DNA of 64,000 nucleotides. It comes from an uncultured Kordiimonas sp. Lineage in GTDB: Bacteria; Pseudomonadota; Alphaproteobacteria; Sphingomonadales; Kordiimonadaceae. This document shows, piece after piece, positions 26,952-36,080 of this stretch. How positions within the stretch are numbered: the first letter of the stretch is position 1; the number at the start of each line of letters is the position of its first letter. A program made the translations under genes and the position numbers. Under the pieces are notes generated by a model. That model did no database searches. It saw only the letters and a list, made by a program, of their open reading frames with translations, and was not told where the DNA came from. Location of the stretch: NCBI GenBank assembly GCA_947503575.1, contig CANNDZ010000001.1:310001-374000 (forward strand). Direction: 5' to 3'.

Positions 26952-27956
26952 CTATTTTAGGACACTTTGAACAAGCGCATTGCTGGACCAGTTTTTCTGC
27001 CCGCCAGCTTCTGCGGCTTTTACAAGCTCGACGATTTTGGCGTTGATGGGCGCATCCAGCCCCTGGGCTTGTGCAATCCGAACAACTTCGCCGTTGAGGA
27101 AGTCAATTTCTGTTGCTCGCCCCGCTTCAAAGTCGTCTGCCATTGATGACCGAGCATGTTTGTCTATTTTTTGCAACTTCAGCCCAATTGTGTTGAATAT
27201 AAAGTTGGGCGAGCCAACAAAATGGGGTAACCATTTTGGTGGAAAGGCAGACACTTTGGCCGGATTAATGTTTGCCGCTGCCAGCACTATCAGGGCTTCG
27301 CGGATGCAAGCCGATAAAACACGCCGGTACCCCCGGTCAGACAGTTCCTCATATAGGGTGTGTCCCGAAAGGGCGTTCAGGGCGTTGTTCAGGTTCAACA
27401 ACAGCTTGCCCCAGGCGACCGAGGTCATATCATCACGCAGTTCAAGTGCGGCGGGCCCACCATCGGCTGCTTCCACAATGGGCTGCAGGGCGCTGTGTCG
27501 ATCGGCCATTAAAACGCCCAGCGTTCCTTTGTGCCAGCGCCCGCCCTCCATCGCGACCACATTGAAGGGCACCATGCCTGCCAACACGGTTTGGTCCGGC
27601 AAAAGCGCCCGCAGGGTTTCTACGTTGCTGATGCCATTTTGCAGGCTGACGACAATTGCGCCCTTTTTGGCATGGGTGCGAATTTCAGCGGCTGCATTTT
27701 CTGTCCCGGTGCTTTTAACAGCAAGGCCGATAATCTCTGTGTTCTCCAGCGCGGCAGGGTCGGTAGAAAACGCTATGCCGTGTGGGTCAATATGCGCGGA
27801 AAACCCTGCGTAATCGGTCAGGGTCATACCGTTTTCCCCAATGGTATCTCCTACATAATCCCGGCCAATCAACGTTACATCAAGACCTGCCGCCGCCCAA
27901 ACACCACCAACAAAACAGCCAATGGACCCTGCGCCATGGATTGCAATTTTCACCAT
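26952..27956 (-). CDS. Ketopantoate reductase (PanE/ApbA) family protein
   Basis: 334 residues. Rossmann loop IHGAGSIGCFVGG (6-18) for NADPH, then VSLQNGISNVETL (about 104), the catalytic-Lys region VAWGKLLLNLNNALNALSG (about 185-203) and a C-terminal helical domain with RATEIDFLNGEVVRIAQ. PanE makes pantoate for coenzyme A synthesis, but the family contains paralogues acting on other 2-oxo acids, so the substrate is open. Its 3' end faces the HTH gene, with one base between the two stops. Confidence 0.8.
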   Translation of the reverse strand: MVKIAIHGAGSIGCFVGGVWAAAGLDVTLIGRDYVGDTIGENGMTLTDYAGFSAHIDPHGIAFSTDPAALENTEIIGLAVKSTGTENAAAEIRTHAKKGAIVVSLQNGISNVETLRALLPDQTVLAGMVPFNVVAMEGGRWHKGTLGVLMADRHSALQPIVEAADGGPAALELRDDMTSVAWGKLLLNLNNALNALSGHTLYEELSDRGYRRVLSACIREALIVLAAANINPAKVSAFPPKWLPHFVGSPNFIFNTIGLKLQKIDKHARSSMADDFEAGRATEIDFLNGEVVRIAQAQGLDAPINAKIVELVKAAEAGGQKNWSSNALVQSVLK

Positions 27957-27960
27957 CGGT

Positions 27961-28065
27961 TCACCCCCCTTTTTTATGCTCCGGCGTCAAAGACCAGTGA
28001 CCTTGATCTATGCCGAATTCCGCGATGCGCAACTGTTGGAAAACGGTGTTCTTGATTTGTTCCAT
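27961..28065 (-). CDS. Possible 34-residue leader-type ORF before the PanE-like gene
   Basis: An ATG-started frame encoding 34 residues (beginning MEQIKNTVFQQLRIAEF) that stops four bases before the PanE-like start codon on the same strand. Codon choice looks like coding sequence, and its position could couple translation to the downstream gene. There is no clear ribosome-binding site and I recognise no family. It may be a chance frame or a decayed remnant. Confidence 0.3.
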   Translation of the reverse strand: MEQIKNTVFQQLRIAEFGIDQGHWSLTPEHKKGG

Positions 28066-28312
28066 TTTTGTGATAAGGTCGCCAGAATAGAGTCTAAATA
28101 ACACCAATGGAGTGAAAAGAGCGGGCTAAACGGGGGCGAAGGCAATTCGGGTTTGTGTATGCTGCCGGATATAACCGCTCGGGTATAATCCATCGGGCAC
28201 AATCCTCGGCCCAAAGGCTCCCAAGGAAGGCCTCTCAGGCAAAGCCTTTTGGGCAAAGGGCTACAGAGGTGAGGCTCACCACAATAAAACAAACGGGACA
28301 ACATAAAAACCC
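28066..28312. other. Intergenic region upstream of comM/yifB
   Basis: The stretch between the PanE-like side and the ComM-like gene. It contains a long imperfect hairpin (GCCCAAAGGCT near 28209 pairing with AGCCTTTTGGGC near 28243) and GC-rich repeats, but no coding frame I trust. It likely holds promoters for the divergent genes. Confidence 0.4.
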
Positions 28313-29851
28313 ATGGTCGCAAGCATAGAAACTGTCGCCTTTGAAGGCATTGAGGCCCGGCGCGTAGAAGTGCAGGTACTCATCGCAAGTGGTTTGCCCA
28401 GTTTTACGGTCGTAGGCTTGCCAGACAAAGCAGTTACCGAAGCGCGGGAGCGGGTGCGCGCGGCTCTGTCAGCGCTTGGCCTTGCCCTGCCACCCAAACG
28501 AATCACCGTTAACCTGTCGCCCGCTGACCGCCCCAAAGAAGGTAGCCACTATGATTTGCCTATTGCAGTTGCTGTTCTGGTTGCAATGGGGGTATTGCCC
28601 GCCGATGGCTTGACAGACTCGGTTGTTATGGGGGAGTTGGGGCTGGATGGCAGCATCCGCGCGGTTCCTGGTGTGTTGCCCGCCGCAATTTATGCCCATG
28701 CCAGTGATTGCGCCTTTGTATGCCCTGCCGCTACAGGGGCTGAAGCCGCCTGGGCCGGGGACCTGTCAGTGCTCGCGCCGGCCAATTTGCTGGCGCTGGT
28801 TAATCATCTGAAGGGTACACAGGTTCTTTCCGCCCCGGAACCGCATCTGGTTACTGATACGTCGCCCATGCCAGATCTGGGGGATGTTAAGGGCCAGGAA
28901 AGCGCCAAGCGTGCGCTTGAAATTGCCGCTGCTGGCGGCCATGCCCTGATGATGATGGGCCCGCCAGGCTCCGGTAAATCCATGTTAGCGGCGCGTATGC
29001 CCTCCATTTTGCCACCACTTTCACCGCAGGAAGCCCTCGAGGTCAGCATGATCGCCTCTGTCGCCGGGCAATTGCCTGACGGTGCCATCAGCCGTCGTCG
29101 CCCTTACCGTAACCCTCATCATTCTGCCAGCCAGCCAGCGCTTATTGGTGGCGGCACCCGCGCAAACCCAGGTGAAGTTTCGCTCGCACACAATGGCGTG
29201 TTGTTTTTGGATGAATTGCCCGAATTTTCGCGGTCGTGCCTTGAAGCCCTCCGCCAACCATTGGAAACCGGCGAAGCAGTGATCGCCAGAGCGCAGGCCC
29301 ATGTGTCCTATCCAGCTCGATTTCAGCTTGTGGCTGCCATGAACCCCTGCAAGTGTGGGTACCTGGCCGACGAGGCACGAGCCTGCAACCGCGCACCGCT
29401 GTGCGGGGCAGACTATCAGGCAAAAATTTCAGGCCCCTTGTATGACCGCATTGATATGTTTGTTGATGTGCCGGCCCTTGCAGCCCACGAATTGTCTGGC
29501 CCTGCCAGCGGTGAACCCTCTGCCATCGTTGCCGACAGGGTGGCTGCTGCGCGCGAGATACAGCATGCCCGGCTTATGTCGCTTGATGCCGGTGCCGGTG
29601 TGCGCGTCAATGCGCATGCCAACGGCAAGTTGCTGGAAAAATTGGTACCATTATCCGCGGATGCCAAGGCGCTAATGACCAAAGCTGTGGACAGCTTTCA
29701 TCTTTCTGCCCGGGCGTATCACCGTGTGTTGAAAGTGGCACGCACCATTGCGGACCTTGCAGGCAGCAACGACGTACACAGCAGTCATATTGCCGAAGCG
29801 CTCAGTTACCGGCGGCTGGACGTCCGCCAAAACCTTAGGCGAGCCGGGTAG
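28313..29851 (+). CDS. YifB/ComM-type magnesium-chelatase-like AAA+ ATPase
   Basis: 512 residues. An N-terminal Lon-like domain (about 1-170, with LPSFTVVGLPDKAVTEARERVRAAL in pieces), then the AAA+ core with Walker A GPPGSGKS (about 217-224), Walker B VLFLDELPEF (about 297), and the Mg-chelatase-like insertion with paired Cys (NPCKCGYL...ACNRAPLC, about 344-365). The C-terminal domain ends RLDVRQNL. Related ComM is a helicase that extends branch migration in natural transformation. It is not the bacteriochlorophyll Mg-chelatase BchI, despite the shared name. Confidence 0.92.
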   Translation: MVASIETVAFEGIEARRVEVQVLIASGLPSFTVVGLPDKAVTEARERVRAALSALGLALPPKRITVNLSPADRPKEGSHYDLPIAVAVLVAMGVLPADGLTDSVVMGELGLDGSIRAVPGVLPAAIYAHASDCAFVCPAATGAEAAWAGDLSVLAPANLLALVNHLKGTQVLSAPEPHLVTDTSPMPDLGDVKGQESAKRALEIAAAGGHALMMMGPPGSGKSMLAARMPSILPPLSPQEALEVSMIASVAGQLPDGAISRRRPYRNPHHSASQPALIGGGTRANPGEVSLAHNGVLFLDELPEFSRSCLEALRQPLETGEAVIARAQAHVSYPARFQLVAAMNPCKCGYLADEARACNRAPLCGADYQAKISGPLYDRIDMFVDVPALAAHELSGPASGEPSAIVADRVAAAREIQHARLMSLDAGAGVRVNAHANGKLLEKLVPLSADAKALMTKAVDSFHLSARAYHRVLKVARTIADLAGSNDVHSSHIAEALSYRRLDVRQNLRRAG

Positions 29852-30028
29852 CATAAAACCCGAACTAATGTGAAACAGGGCGGTGGCTTTTAGCTTTGCG
29901 TTTCTCTGCCCTGGGAAACAGAGCTCTATTAATTGACAGCGCGTTGACAGGTCGAAAAGACTTTGACTACCTTTTGAAGACTGTAAGCTTCTGAAGTAGT
30001 TAACCCCTGGGTGATTGGGAAATATGCC

Positions 30029-30361
30029 ATGGATGCTATGCGCCTAATGGTTTGGTTGCCATATGTCACTTCAGGTCTGTTCATACTGCTTGCTCTACCG
30101 CTAGCTATGCGCCTTGTTGGACCCGATCGATTTTATGGTGTTCGCACAGAAAAAACGCTCCAAAATCTGGAGGTTTGGTATGCCGCTAATACGGCGGGTG
30201 GCTCTGCGATGGTAGTGTGCGCTGTTCTGTCTATCATAATCGTTTTTCTCCTTCATACGTTTTGGGGTACCAACACCGACCTGAAGGTTATCATTCCCGT
30301 TTTTGTCCCGGTAGCGATGGTCTTTGTCAGTGTCGCAATCGGGCTCCGGCATGCTTCATGA
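30029..30361 (+). CDS. SdpI/YhfL-family membrane protein
   Basis: 110 residues with three hydrophobic helices. The loop after helix 1 carries the family mark RFYGVRTEKTLQNLEVWYAANTAGG, the domain of SdpI-like proteins. In Bacillus, SdpI gives immunity to the SdpC toxin and helps signal its presence; elsewhere the role is unknown. A GTG at 30011 in frame is an alternative start. I favour the ATG, which has GGGAAAT nearby. Stands alone between comM-like and bciA. Confidence 0.75.
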   Translation: MDAMRLMVWLPYVTSGLFILLALPLAMRLVGPDRFYGVRTEKTLQNLEVWYAANTAGGSAMVVCAVLSIIIVFLLHTFWGTNTDLKVIIPVFVPVAMVFVSVAIGLRHAS

Positions 30362-30448
30362 CAGCAAATTGGGAAAAGCCTGCATGCGCTCCGGTTAATT
30401 TTGAGGTCACCAAAGTTTGAAAGGCGTCCAATCAGATTCTTGGGTATC

Positions 30449-31501
30449 TTAAAACACCTTATGGTCGCCGCGGTCGACAGTGGCGGTTCCCGCAACCATA
30501 TCTGCATAAAAATCAAAAAGCGTGTCCGTGCCGGTGGAGGGGGTTGCATCCGCGTCATACTCATCGGTTTTTGGGTTCCAAACCAGCATGGATTCGGTGG
30601 CATAATAGCGGCCAATGCGCGCTAGCTCGGCTTTTGCCCGCAGCGGCGGGATAAGGACACCAAGTGTTGAGAGCGTGGCGATAATCACATCAAAAAACGC
30701 TACTGGTACCTGTTTGAAACGGGGGGGTTTGTTCATCAATTTAAACAAATGCTGACCTTGTTCAAGCGGTGTGATCGCAGGCCCTGGCCCGCCAACGGGC
30801 AGAATTTTATTGTGCCTGGTTTCGTCATTCAGGCAGTCGACCATAAAGGTTGCCAGGTCCCTGTCACTGATCGGTTTGCAGGCCGTCAGCGTCCCATCGC
30901 CAAACAACAAAAAGCTTTTGCCTGTCCTGAGACGGTCAATCTGACCAGACAGTGATTTAAAAAACGCCGTTGGCCGAACGATGGAATAGGTCAAGCTTGA
31001 CGCAGCAAGTGCTTGCTCGAACGCCAGCTTGGCATGCTGGAACGCCAGCAGCGGTTTTTGCACACAAATGGCGGACAGCAGAACAAATTGCAGGACTCCA
31101 GCGTTTTTCGCCGCATTCAGAACAGTCACATGGGCGGCGTGGTCTATTTGCCAGGCGTCTGCCGCGGCACCGGTGCGCGACGCCATGCAAGACACAACAG
31201 CGTCAAAAGTCTCGTTGCAAAAGCCATTGTCGGCCACGGATGCGGTGTCTGTGACATCCCCAATTCGCACCGTGACACCATTGAAAGCACCGTCATTTTT
31301 GACCTTTTTTTCTGACCCTCTGCGCACAAAACACACCACATCATGACCGTCTGCAACCAATGCCTGCACGGTTGCCCGCCCAATAGAACCGGTTGCTCCC
31401 AGCATGAAAACCCGGTGCTTTTTGCGGTCTGTGGCGGGCTGTTGCCGTGCCGTGGCGGAAACTGGCTGGTCTGAAATGGGTTGCTCCTGCCTGATATGCA
31501 T
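30449..31501 (-). CDS. bciA: Divinyl (proto)chlorophyllide 8-vinyl reductase, BciA type
   Basis: 350 residues. Reduces the C8 vinyl group of divinyl (proto)chlorophyllide to ethyl with NADPH during bacteriochlorophyll synthesis. It is an NAD(P)-binding atypical short-chain dehydrogenase: GATGSIG loop (35-41), then stretches I recognise from BciA and plant DVR, such as SCMASRTGAA, FVLLSAICVQKPLLAFQ, YSIVRPTAFFKSLSGQ, and GGPGPAITPLEQG. About 30 polar N-terminal residues precede the fold; an internal start is possible. The gene is isolated from other pigment genes in this window, with no TGT-N12-ACA site seen upstream. It supports the phototrophic character shown by the puc operon. Confidence 0.92.
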   Translation of the reverse strand: MHIRQEQPISDQPVSATARQQPATDRKKHRVFMLGATGSIGRATVQALVADGHDVVCFVRRGSEKKVKNDGAFNGVTVRIGDVTDTASVADNGFCNETFDAVVSCMASRTGAAADAWQIDHAAHVTVLNAAKNAGVLQFVLLSAICVQKPLLAFQHAKLAFEQALAASSLTYSIVRPTAFFKSLSGQIDRLRTGKSFLLFGDGTLTACKPISDRDLATFMVDCLNDETRHNKILPVGGPGPAITPLEQGQHLFKLMNKPPRFKQVPVAFFDVIIATLSTLGVLIPPLRAKAELARIGRYYATESMLVWNPKTDEYDADATPSTGTDTLFDFYADMVAGTATVDRGDHKVF

Positions 31502-31703
31502 GTGGCTCTAAAAGCCATCACGCCCCATGGGGCGAATGTGAAAAGCCTGCCAGAACTATAGCGCTGATCGAGCCCGCCGCAAGATAGGGCTTGGGCGGGG
31601 TTGGTTTGTCGGGGTCTAATTTGCTGGGGTTTTGTTTACGGGAAACGCGCGCTATGGTGCGCCGCACCGGGCAGTATTTCAGTCAGATACCAGGGAGCGA
31701 CAC

Positions 31704-32462
31704 ATGGATATGGTACCTGAGGGCCTGACCGACCTTTTGTTTTGGGTGCTGGTAGCAACCAGCTTTTTCGGGTCTTTTATATCCACAGCTGCCGGTATTG
31801 GCGGTGGAGTTACCATGCTGGCTGTGATGGCTCAGGTTATGCCGCCTTTGGCGCTTATACCGGTACACGGACTGGTGCAACTCGGGTCAAATATCAGCCG
31901 CATGACGGTCATGCGCCAGCATATTGACTGGCACTTTCTGGGCTGGTTTTTCCTGGGCGGTTTGCTGGGTGCGGCGGTTGGGGTGCAGGTGGTTACTGCT
32001 TTGCCAACAAGCGTACTGCAAACCATTTTGGGGTTGTTCATTTTGTATTCCATATGGGGGCCGATGCCAGACCGCACCAAGGCTTCGCGGTCTGGTTTGG
32101 TTGTGGGGGGCGGCCTGACGACCCTCGCCAGTATGTTCATTGGGGCGAGTGGCCCGCTCGCGATGGTTCTGGTGAAGGGGTATGATTATGATCGCTTTTC
32201 AAAGGTCGGCACCTTTTCGGGTGTTATGGTTATTCAGCACGGTTTGAAGGGTGTTGTGTTTGGCATCGCGGGGTTTGCCTTTGCCCCCTACATTCCGTTG
32301 GTGGCTCTGATGGTGGGTGCTGGTTTTCTGGGCACCCTTGTCGGCAAAAGGGTTTTGCTGAAACAAAATGAAGACCGCTTTGGCATCATTCTCGATGTGG
32401 TTCTGACCTTGCTTGCCCTCAGGCTATTGTGGCAGGCGGCTGATGGACATTTTGCTTTTTAG
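31704..32462 (+). CDS. TSUP-family (TauE/SafE) permease
   Basis: 252-residue membrane protein with about eight hydrophobic segments. The TauE/SafE pattern is clear: an early FFGSFISTAAGIGGGVTMLAVMAQVMPPLALIPVHG stretch (in pieces), and in the second half a repeat-like STFIGASGPLA (here SMFIGASGPLAMVL) with GLKGVVFGIAGFAFAPY. These proteins export sulfite, sulfoacetate or other anions; the substrate is not predictable. The start at 31704 has GGGAG upstream and precedes the first helix; an in-frame extension to 31632 is less likely. Confidence 0.85.
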   Translation: MDMVPEGLTDLLFWVLVATSFFGSFISTAAGIGGGVTMLAVMAQVMPPLALIPVHGLVQLGSNISRMTVMRQHIDWHFLGWFFLGGLLGAAVGVQVVTALPTSVLQTILGLFILYSIWGPMPDRTKASRSGLVVGGGLTTLASMFIGASGPLAMVLVKGYDYDRFSKVGTFSGVMVIQHGLKGVVFGIAGFAFAPYIPLVALMVGAGFLGTLVGKRVLLKQNEDRFGIILDVVLTLLALRLLWQAADGHFAF

Positions 32463-32471
32463 GGCTACAGA

Positions 32472-33539
32472 CTACTCAACCAGAACCGTGATGGATTGGT
32501 CACCAATGGTTGCACCGCCCCGGATCAGCTTTACTCTTGCGGACCAACGACCTTTCGTAAAACCAGCCTCTGGTTTGCGTAGCCCTGCGAACGCAAGGAT
32601 ACGCTGGCGGTTGTTTTTTTGTGTGATCGTGTGATTAAGCGCCATGCCCCCGTCCGGCGACACAAGCTGGATACGCCATTCATCACCTTCAAGGGCATGA
32701 AACCCGCGTGTTTGAACAATCATTTGTGGGCTATCAGACGCCATCGCTTCTGCCTGGGGGTTCCACATTGTTTCACGAGTTCGACGGGCCGTGTCGATAA
32801 CCGGCGGTAAAAGGGCGGAGGGCTGATAATCAGGCACCTCAGCCCAAAACGTGTCTGGGCTGCCGTCACGCGTGGCGGCGCAGCTGTCATCTTCAAAAAG
32901 GCCGCTATCAAAAGGGTCAATATGGTCTATTGGCTTGCCGCCCACGTTGCGGTGCAGCATGAAATGCAGGTGCGGAAATTCTGTTATGCCCGAAAGGCCA
33001 ACTTGAGCGATGGGCTGGCCAGCGACAACAATGTCCCCTTCTTTTACCAGCAGGCTATCTTTTTTCAGGTGGCAATAACGGGTGCGCCAACCCCCACCAT
33101 GGCCGACAATAATAACATTGCCGCACCCCTGCTTCAAGATTTTTGCACGTCGTTCTTTGGTAACAACGATATCCGGCATACCGTTCCTGAGGGCCAGCAC
33201 CCGACCATTTGCCGCTGCGTGCACGGCAACGCCAGTTTTCATTGCGCCAAAGTCCGACAGGGCAATATCAGTGCCCTTGTGGTTGTCTTGTGTACGCATG
33301 CCGCAGCGATAATCCCCTTGGCCTGTTCCACTTTTTCGGTCCATGTAGCGGGCGATCCAGCAGGTTTTATCCAGTTCACAGTCGATGGGCCATATAAGGT
33401 CGGGAGGGGCTGTTTGTTGTGCCCTTGCTGTTGGCATGGCTGCCATGTTCAGAAAGACGGCAAGACAGAAACAGATTATGCGAGGCGCCAGAAAGGCTTT
33501 TTTCAGTAAACGTTGTTTCTGATCTGCAGTAAGCGCCAA
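32472..33539 (-). CDS. M23 (LytM) family peptidase, secreted
   Basis: 355 residues. N-terminal signal peptide (cleavage near ARAQ, about 42), then a LytM-type metallopeptidase domain (about 70-225) with zinc ligands in NHKGTDIAL (His and Asp, about 87-91) and FPHLHFML (about 204). The C-terminal 130 residues form an added beta domain of unknown use. The start codon is TTG, supported by a strong GGAGGAAC site six bases upstream; the first in-frame ATG would remove the signal peptide. It cuts peptidoglycan peptides or regulates amidases. Lies downstream of hisE on the same strand, 30 bases after it. Confidence 0.88.
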   Translation of the reverse strand: MALTADQKQRLLKKAFLAPRIICFCLAVFLNMAAMPTARAQQTAPPDLIWPIDCELDKTCWIARYMDRKSGTGQGDYRCGMRTQDNHKGTDIALSDFGAMKTGVAVHAAANGRVLALRNGMPDIVVTKERRAKILKQGCGNVIIVGHGGGWRTRYCHLKKDSLLVKEGDIVVAGQPIAQVGLSGITEFPHLHFMLHRNVGGKPIDHIDPFDSGLFEDDSCAATRDGSPDTFWAEVPDYQPSALLPPVIDTARRTRETMWNPQAEAMASDSPQMIVQTRGFHALEGDEWRIQLVSPDGGMALNHTITQKNNRQRILAFAGLRKPEAGFTKGRWSARVKLIRGGATIGDQSITVLVE

Positions 33540-33569
33540 AATGTTCCTCCATCAGGGTGTTGGCAAAAG

Positions 33570-33905
33570 TTACTCCCGCGATGCCTTTTCCACGTGGCCG
33601 GACAGGCCTTCGCGGCGGGCCAGTTCCTGCGCAACATCCTGCAGTGACAGCCCTTCTGACTCTAATAGCACCATAAGATGAAACATCAGATCGGCAGATT
33701 CTTTAATCAGCTCGTCTTCATCGCCGCTCGCAACAGCCATAGCTGTCTCTACCGCTTCTTCGCCCACTTTTTGGGCAATTTTGCGGCTGCCTTTGGCGTA
33801 TAGGCTGGCAACATAGCTTGAACCGGGCTCTGCCTGTTTGCGCGCGCGCAGGGTGGCTTCAAGCCGGGCCAGAATATCTGCTGTGTTGTTCCAGGTATTG
33901 GTCAT
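33570..33905 (-). CDS. hisE: Phosphoribosyl-ATP pyrophosphatase
   Basis: 111 residues. Second step of histidine synthesis, hydrolysing phosphoribosyl-ATP to phosphoribosyl-AMP. All-helical MazG-like fold with the metal-binding pattern [12 protein letters not shown] (about 50) and [14 protein letters not shown] (about 70). Full length. Its start overlaps the hisF stop by four bases (ATGA), closing the operon hisB-H-A-F-E. Confidence 0.95.
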   Translation of the reverse strand: MTNTWNNTADILARLEATLRARKQAEPGSSYVASLYAKGSRKIAQKVGEEAVETAMAVASGDEDELIKESADLMFHLMVLLESEGLSLQDVAQELARREGLSGHVEKASRE

Positions 33906-34669
33906 TGCGCTGTCTCCCGCACGGCAACTCCGGCTGCCTTCATGTGCGCTTTTGCTTCGGCGATTGTATAGTCACCAAAGTGAAAAATCGAGGCCGCAAG
34001 CACAGCGGTTGCGTGGCCGTCCCGCACGCCTTCGACCAGATGGTCCAGCGTTCCGACACCGCCGGAGGCAATAACCGGCACGGAAATACTGTCGGCGATG
34101 CGGCTGGTGAGCTCAATATCAAAGCCCTCGCGCGTGCCATCCCTGTCCATGCTGGTTAGCAGGATTTCGCCCGCGCCCAGGGCGGTTGCCTGCTGGGCAT
34201 ATGCGATGGCATCAATGCCTGTAGGGGTGCGCCCGCCGTGGGTAAACACTTCCCACCGGCCCGGTGATACTTTTTTGGCGTCCACGGCAACAACAATACA
34301 CTGCGAGCCAAACTTTTCCGCCAGCTCGCTGATGACGGGCGGGTTAGTGACCGCTGCTGTCATCAGGGAAACCTTGTCTGCGCCAGCGAGTAATAGTTTG
34401 CGCACATCGTTCGCCCCGCGCACACCGCCGCCAACCGTTAGCGGCATAAAGCATTGTTCGGCGGTGCGCTGCACCACATCCAGCAAAATATCGCGCTTGT
34501 CAGAACTGGCAGTAATGTCCAGAAAGGTCAGCTCGTCTGCGCCCGCTTTGTCATATACGCGGGCTTGTTCAACCGGGTCCCCTGCGTCCACAAGGTCAAC
34601 AAAGTTGACGCCTTTGACGACACGGCCATCTTTTACGTCAAGGCAGGGTATAATGCGAGACTTGAGCAT
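33902..34669 (-). CDS. hisF: Imidazole glycerol phosphate synthase, cyclase subunit
   Basis: 255-residue TIM barrel that, with HisH, closes the imidazole ring and releases AICAR. Markers: [19 protein letters not shown] with the catalytic Asp (about 10-12), the second Asp in [15 protein letters not shown] (about 130), and phosphate loops IASGGVG and ASIFHFGD. The start codon overlaps the hisA stop (TGATG). Confidence 0.97.
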   Translation of the reverse strand: MLKSRIIPCLDVKDGRVVKGVNFVDLVDAGDPVEQARVYDKAGADELTFLDITASSDKRDILLDVVQRTAEQCFMPLTVGGGVRGANDVRKLLLAGADKVSLMTAAVTNPPVISELAEKFGSQCIVVAVDAKKVSPGRWEVFTHGGRTPTGIDAIAYAQQATALGAGEILLTSMDRDGTREGFDIELTSRIADSISVPVIASGGVGTLDHLVEGVRDGHATAVLAASIFHFGDYTIAEAKAHMKAAGVAVRETAQ

Positions 34670-35397
34670 CAAGCTTCCCCCGCTGCGAGCCGGAGCGCCG
34701 CCTTCAGGTCCATGCCGCCGTCATAAATGGCGCGGCCCGTAATCACACCTTCAAGGTTGCCGACGGCAACACAGCGTTTGATGTCCGACAAGTCTTTCAC
34801 GCCGCCGGATGCAATGACAGGAATGGCCACTGCTGCCGCGAGGTCGCTTGACGCCTCGGCATTGACACCTGTTAGCGTACCGTCGCGGTCGATATCTGTG
34901 TGGATGATGGCCGCAACGCCTGCATCTTCAAATTTTTTTGCCAGTTCAATCACGCCCAGCTCGCTGGCTTCGGCCCAGCCTTCAACCGCAACCTTGCCGC
35001 CTTTGGCATCAATACCAACAGCAATTTTTCCGGGGAAGCGCGCACAGGCCTCTTTGACAAGGACAGGGTTTTTAACCGCCAGTGTGCCCAAAATCAGGCG
35101 GCTGAGGCCTTTGTCCAGCCAGCGCTCCATGGTGGCTATATCACGAATGCCCCCACCCAGTTGTACGGGTACGGAAACGGCGTCCAAAATTGCATCCACT
35201 GCTGAGCCGTTGACGGGCTCGCCTGCAAAGGCACCGTTCAGGTCAACAATATGCAGCCAGCGACAGCCTGCATCTTCAAACGCTTTTGCCTGGGCTGCCG
35301 GGTTATCATTAAAAACTGTTGCGGCCTCCATGTCGCCTTTGAGCAGGCGCACGCAGTTGCCATCCTTCAGGTCAATCGCCGGATACAGGGTAATCAT
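34669..35397 (-). CDS. hisA: ProFAR isomerase (phosphoribosylformimino-5-aminoimidazole carboxamide ribotide isomerase)
   Basis: 242-residue TIM barrel performing an Amadori rearrangement in histidine synthesis. Starts with [18 protein letters not shown] (catalytic Asp about 8). The second catalytic Asp is in [12 protein letters not shown] (about 130), and [11 protein letters not shown] is near the end. The chosen ATG overlaps the hisH stop (ATGA); a GTG three codons earlier is possible. Confidence 0.97.
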   Translation of the reverse strand: MITLYPAIDLKDGNCVRLLKGDMEAATVFNDNPAAQAKAFEDAGCRWLHIVDLNGAFAGEPVNGSAVDAILDAVSVPVQLGGGIRDIATMERWLDKGLSRLILGTLAVKNPVLVKEACARFPGKIAVGIDAKGGKVAVEGWAEASELGVIELAKKFEDAGVAAIIHTDIDRDGTLTGVNAEASSDLAAAVAIPVIASGGVKDLSDIKRCVAVGNLEGVITGRAIYDGGMDLKAALRLAAGEA

Positions 35398-36050
35398 GGC
35401 CGCCACTCCAGAAATGCGGTGATAAGCTTGAGGCCGACAGCCTGGCTTTTTTCAGGGTGAAACTGGGTACCGATCATGGTGTCGCGCCCAACAATGGCGG
35501 TCACAGGCCCGCCGTAGTCTGTGGTGCCCATGAGGGCATCTTCATCTGCCAGTTCCATTTGGTAACTGTGGACAAAATAGGCGTGGTCGTCTGCTTGCAA
35601 AACGCTGGCTACCGGGTGGCGACGGCCCTGGTCTGCTAACGCCAGCGTATTCCAGCCCATGTGGGGGATTTTCATGGCCCGGTCGGCGGGTGCAAGCGCG
35701 CGTACATTGCCGTCGAGCCAGCCCAAACCGTCATGGATGCCGTGCTCATACCCTTTGGCCGCCATCAATTGCATACCCACGCAAATCCCGAAGAAGGGTT
35801 TTGCCTGATGGGTTACTGCGTCATTAAGGGCGTCTTCCATGCCATCCAGGGCACGCAAACCTTTTGCACAATCGCCAAAAGCCCCAACGCCCGGCAGCAC
35901 AACACGGTCTGCTATTCGGACAGCATCAGCCTCGCTGGTGACCACAACCTGCAATGACAGGCCCGCGTCCGCTGCTGCGCGCGCAAAAGCCTTCTCTGCC
36001 GACCGCAGATTGCCGGAGCCATAATCAATAATGGCAACGGTTTCGCTCAT
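35394..36050 (-). CDS. hisH: Imidazole glycerol phosphate synthase, glutaminase subunit
   Basis: 218 residues. Class I glutamine amidotransferase supplying ammonia to HisF. Nucleophile Cys in [11 protein letters not shown] (about 88), and catalytic His and Glu in [10 protein letters not shown] (about 196-200). N-terminal [11 protein letters not shown] is typical. Part of the tightly packed his operon; 30 bases after hisB. Confidence 0.97.
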   Translation of the reverse strand: MSETVAIIDYGSGNLRSAEKAFARAAADAGLSLQVVVTSEADAVRIADRVVLPGVGAFGDCAKGLRALDGMEDALNDAVTHQAKPFFGICVGMQLMAAKGYEHGIHDGLGWLDGNVRALAPADRAMKIPHMGWNTLALADQGRRHPVASVLQADDHAYFVHSYQMELADEDALMGTTDYGGPVTAIVGRDTMIGTQFHPEKSQAVGLKLITAFLEWRP

Positions 36051-36080
36051 GCTCTTCTCCGACTTTTCAGGCTAATCAGG

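Noticed and set aside
26980-27813. Plus-strand open frame of 277 codons opposite the PanE-like gene
   Set aside because: The translation is Ser/Arg-rich with no family features, while the minus strand encodes an intact reductase.
28201-28280. Glycine-riboswitch-like stretch (CCTCTCAGGCAAA ... ACAGAGG) upstream of the ComM-like gene
   Set aside because: Only the 3' consensus piece is similar. The GCCGAAGG core and the 5' GGAGAG arm are missing at proper spacing, and the downstream gene has no link to glycine.
28313-29851. ComM-like ATPase as the bacteriochlorophyll magnesium chelatase subunit BchI
   Set aside because: The Lon-like N-terminal domain and Cys-containing insertion are those of YifB/ComM; BchI is shorter and lacks them.
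34098-35422. Plus-strand open frames opposite hisF and hisA
   Set aside because: Antisense shadows of well-conserved his genes; low-complexity Ser/Thr/Arg translations.
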